Of a stretch of DNA of 64,000 bases, positions 63,818 through 64,000 are shown in pieces. The notes below the pieces were generated by a model. That model was not told the origin of the DNA. It was given only the letters and a program-made list of their open reading frames with translations, and made no database searches. This stretch comes from Nymphaea colorata. Its lineage: Eukaryota; Streptophyta; Magnoliopsida; Nymphaeales; Nymphaeaceae. Position 1 is the stretch's first letter; the number at the start of each line of letters is the position of its first letter. The stretch covers positions 3,727,501 through 3,791,500 of the forward strand of contig NC_045142.1 of the NCBI RefSeq assembly GCF_008831285.2, given 5' to 3'. The position numbers were made by a program, and so were the translations under genes.

Positions 63818-63853
63818 CTCGTAACTGCAAGTGGGCCCCCTTGCAGTTACGAG
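63818..63853. repeat. 14-bp perfect hairpin
   Basis: CTCGTAACTGCAAG (63818-63831) pairs exactly with CTTGCAGTTACGAG (63840-63853) around an 8-base loop TGGGCCCC. It lies in unassigned sequence at the end of the window. A TATA-like TATAAATAG is at 63736-63747, on the plus strand. Confidence 0.7.
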
Positions 63854-64000
63854 ATGAATGGGTAGGGCTCTTGGCCACTACCACTACCCAACATCTCCCA
63901 CTTGGCCATGAGACCGCCAGTTTGTATCCACTACATGTGGGTTTTCTTGATCCTTAGTTACATGTTTTTTTCATCATCGTAACACAAACTTTATTCAAGG

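Overview
The window is nuclear DNA of a land plant, most likely a flowering plant. It is AT-rich and full of (TA)n and (TC)n microsatellites. It holds plant-type LTR retrotransposons (Ty1/copia and Tat/Ogre-like Ty3/gypsy), pieces of plant receptor-like kinase genes with introns, and a two-exon piece of a MON1-like vesicle-fusion gene. I see no intact host gene, no RNA gene that I recognise and nothing prokaryotic. A run of exactly 100 N at 24008-24107 is an assembly gap. I cannot name the species.

Region 1 (1-13.9 kb) is old repeat-rich DNA. It contains a repeat family seen again near 43-50 kb, a roughly 1.5-kb PIF/Harbinger-type element with a 3-bp target duplication, two exons of a broken kinase split by a GC-rich insert, an antisense copia reverse transcriptase/RNase H relic, and a decayed forward copia element (protease to 3' LTR, no 5' half).

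Region 2 (14.0-34.8 kb) is one full-length Ty3/gypsy element of the Tat/Ogre type. Its LTRs are 3.83 kb and almost identical, it has a perfect 5-bp target duplication (GATGT), and the coding order is ORF1 (plant mobile domain), gag, protease, RT, RNase H, second RNase H, integrase. The gap lies inside it, and 20327-24007 is repeated almost exactly at 24108-27783. I read this as two overlapping contigs that were not merged, so the true element is about 17.0 kb. Many of its apparent frameshifts are probably uncorrected read errors.

Region 3 (34.9-37.5 kb) is a minus-strand kinase pseudogene. Its exons can be followed through the DFG and APE motifs, but it has a Lys-to-Glu change, a frameshift and a stop. 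The gypsy element landed about 50 bp beyond its stop codon.

Region 4 (39.0-57.5 kb) is a large mosaic inverted duplication with 6-7 kb arms and a 2.7-kb centre that itself holds two further palindromes. Both arms carry the same hAT-like miniature element with the same 8-bp target duplication, so the insertion came before the duplication.

Region 5 (55-64 kb) holds a 0.52-kb direct repeat, the MON1-like fragment, a minus-strand copia relic interrupted by a 153-bp hAT-like miniature element, and the last exon of another receptor kinase. No genes work together here as a host pathway. The main functional unit is the young retrotransposon.
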